64,000 nt of DNA from Pseudochelatococcus sp047501465 (GTDB lineage Bacteria > Pseudomonadota > Alphaproteobacteria > Rhizobiales > Beijerinckiaceae): NCBI RefSeq assembly GCF_047501465.1, contig NZ_JAZDRL010000002.1:62001-126000 (forward strand). Reading direction: 5' to 3'. This document shows, piece after piece, positions 62,172-64,000 of this stretch. The stretch's first letter is position 1. Each line of letters begins with the position of its first letter. The notes under the pieces were generated by a model, which saw only the letters and a program-made list of their open reading frames with translations, had not been told where the DNA came from and did no database searches. A program made the translations under genes and the position numbers.

Positions 62172-63350
62172 TTATGATGGGGAAGTGCGCTTGTTGATCG
62201 GCACAAACATAAGATTTTCCGGTCCTGTGTAATTGGCAGACGGGCGGATGATCTTGTTGTCCACGCGCTGCTCAATGATATGCGCCGCCCAACCTGACGT
62301 GCGCGCAATCACAAACAACGGCGTAAACATAGCCGTGGGCACGCCGAGCATGTGATACGAGACAGCGCTGAACCAATCGAGGTTGGGGAACATCTGTTTG
62401 ACATCCCACATCACAGATTCAATCCGTGCTGCGATATCAAACAGCCCCTTGGACCCGGCATCCTCGGAAAGGTGACGCGCCACTTCCTTGATCACGACAT
62501 TGCGTGGGTCTGATACCGTATAAACCGGGTGACCAAAGCCGATGATCACTTCCTTCGCCTCTACGCGCTTACGGATATCGGCCTCTGCCTCATCCGCATT
62601 GGCATAACGCTTCTGGATATCGAACGCGACTTCGTTGGCTCCCCCATGCTTGGGACCGCGCAATGCGCCGATAGCGCCTGTGATAGCAGAGTAGAAGTCC
62701 GAACCCGTGCCAGCAATGGAACGCGCGGTAAAGGTTGAAGCATTGAACTCATGCTCGGCATAGAGAATGAGTGAAACGTGCATCGCCTTTACCTGAGAAG
62801 GCGTTGGCTTCTTGCCATGCAGCAGGTGCAGGAAGTGCCCACCGATGGAATCGTCATCCGTCTCTACATCGATCCGGCGGCCATTGTGGCTGAAGTGATA
62901 CCAGTAGAGCAGCGCCGACCCCAATGATGCCAGCAGGCGATCCGCGATATCACGTGCACCCGGATGGTTATGATCAGTCGCTTCCGGCAGCACGCTGCCA
63001 AGCACCGAAACAGCCGTGCGCTGCACGTCCATCGGATGCGCGGAAGCGGGCAATGTCTCCAGCACCAGTCTGAGAGCTGCAGGCAATCCACGCAACTCGC
63101 GTAACTTTGCCTTATAGGCATCAAGCTCGGTTTGTGTTGGCAGATGCCCATAGATCAGCAGGTGAGCGATTTCCTCGAACTCACTGTCCTTTGCGAGGTC
63201 GAGAATATCATATCCGCGATAGTGCAGATCGTTACCGGTGCGCCCCACCGTGCAGAGCGCGGTGTTGCCGGCAACGACGCCCGAAAGCGCAACCGATTTT
63301 TTCGGCGCTGGCTTTGGGGCCTCGGAGGACGTTTCGGTTACGCTCATCAA
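62172..63350 (-). CDS. prpC: 2-methylcitrate synthase
   Basis: 392 residues. Citrate-synthase fold: GNTALCTVGRTGNDLHYRGY at the start, EHEFNASTFTARSIAGTGSD with the first catalytic His, GALRGPKHGGANEVAF with the second, and FGHPVYTVSDPR with the third, followed by the catalytic Asp region. The CTVGRTGNDLHYRGYDI opening is that of methylcitrate synthases. It condenses propionyl-CoA with oxaloacetate. Its start touches the prpD stop. Confidence 0.92.
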   Translation of the reverse strand: MMSVTETSSEAPKPAPKKSVALSGVVAGNTALCTVGRTGNDLHYRGYDILDLAKDSEFEEIAHLLIYGHLPTQTELDAYKAKLRELRGLPAALRLVLETLPASAHPMDVQRTAVSVLGSVLPEATDHNHPGARDIADRLLASLGSALLYWYHFSHNGRRIDVETDDDSIGGHFLHLLHGKKPTPSQVKAMHVSLILYAEHEFNASTFTARSIAGTGSDFYSAITGAIGALRGPKHGGANEVAFDIQKRYANADEAEADIRKRVEAKEVIIGFGHPVYTVSDPRNVVIKEVARHLSEDAGSKGLFDIAARIESVMWDVKQMFPNLDWFSAVSYHMLGVPTAMFTPLFVIARTSGWAAHIIEQRVDNKIIRPSANYTGPENLMFVPINKRTSPS

Positions 63351-64000
63351 TCACTTGCCTCCCTTCCAGTCGAAAATGCCAGATGCAGGCTTGATCAACT
63401 TACCAGCTGGCAGTGTGAAGGTCAGACCACCAAGCTCAGCGGCTGAAAGCTCTGGCAGGCGCTCAACAAGGGCGAGGAAGCGATCCTGCTCCACTGCATC
63501 CAGCACGCCTTCCGATAGCGTGCGGAACTTGTTGATGTAGTCAGCACGTTTGAAGGGACGCGCACCAAGCGGATTAGCGTCAGCAATCGCCAACTCGTCC
63601 TCAATTACGCTGCCATCGTCAAGCGTGATGACAACACGGCCGCCGAATGCCTTATCCTTTGGATCATGCGAGTGGTAGCGACGTGTCCACTCGGGATCTT
63701 CTACCGTCGAGATCTTATGCCACAAGGCAATTGTTGCCGGGCGATTAGCACGCTCTGGTGCATAGCTGTGCTCATGGTGCCAGCCGCCATCTTCCAGCGC
63801 AACCGCAAAGATGTACATGATCGAGTGATCAAGCGTCTCACGGCTGGCCTTCGGATCCATCTTCTGCGGATCGTTCGCACCCGTACCAATCACATAATGC
63901 GTGTGATGGCTGGTGTGGATGACGATGCTTTTCACCTTCGACAGATCACCAACCTTCGGCCCCATACGGCGGGCGAGGTCGATAAGCGCCTGACTCTGAT
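63351..64000 (-). CDS. prpD: 2-methylcitrate dehydratase, C-terminal part (partial)
   Basis: The frame stays open to the window edge (216 residues present). MmgE/PrpD family marks are KVKSIVIHTSHHTHYVIGTG, the segment RETLDHSIMYIFAVALEDGG with conserved Asp-His, and the block FGGRVVITLDDGSVIEDE, followed by ANPLGARPFKRADYINKFR. It dehydrates 2-methylcitrate toward methylaconitate. First of the three prp genes seen here (prpD, prpC, prpB in order of reading). Confidence 0.92.
   Translation of the reverse strand, partial: QSQALIDLARRMGPKVGDLSKVKSIVIHTSHHTHYVIGTGANDPQKMDPKASRETLDHSIMYIFAVALEDGGWHHEHSYAPERANRPATIALWHKISTVEDPEWTRRYHSHDPKDKAFGGRVVITLDDGSVIEDELAIADANPLGARPFKRADYINKFRTLSEGVLDAVEQDRFLALVERLPELSAAELGGLTFTLPAGKLIKPASGIFDWKGGK

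Overview
The window is chromosomal DNA of an alphaproteobacterium, most likely of the Hyphomicrobiales near Brucella/Ochrobactrum. The inference rests on host gene order: a proton-pumping pyrophosphatase end, tRNA-Lys, DUF2065, a Do-type periplasmic protease, divergent serB/miaA, thioredoxin, then prpD-prpC-prpB. No ribosomal RNA is present, so the family is an inference.

Most of the window (about 663-51126) is one prophage of about 50.4 kb inserted in the 3' end of tRNA-Lys(CTT), bounded by a perfect 55-bp direct repeat. Left to right it holds: integrase and a probable excisionase (minus strand); small early genes including an HD hydrolase; a complete EcoRII-like restriction, Dcm methylase and Vsr cassette; a DUF6602 nuclease-like gene; a CI/LexA-type repressor; a primase and helicase followed by an iteron-like repeat array; a lambda-like packaging and head module; a P2-like contractile tail module; a second (adenine) methylase, lysozyme and holin.

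The right part of the prophage is cargo. An AT-rich locus holds a KAP-type P-loop NTPase, a small unknown protein and an HrgA/COG2958-like PD-(D/E)XK protein, which is a plausible defence locus. Next comes an eight-kilobase surface-sugar operon on the minus strand: aminotransferase, NeuD-like acyltransferase, four glycosyltransferases and an FkbM methyltransferase. It would be expected to alter the lysogen's surface polysaccharide. An XRE regulator, about 1 kb of apparently non-coding DNA and half of a tRNA-Thr gene precede attR.

Right of attR lie the ruins of at least two earlier insertions at the same tRNA. There are two more decayed copies of the integrase 3' end, each next to a tRNA-Lys 3' end (one perfect, one degenerate), a scrambled piece of an early gene and of the terminase small subunit, an ankyrin-repeat pseudogene with a frameshift in a T9 tract and a nonsense codon, and an IS5-family (IS1031-like) element. 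Host genes resume with a BCCT transporter, DUF2065, Do protease, serB, miaA, trxA and the methylcitrate-cycle genes.
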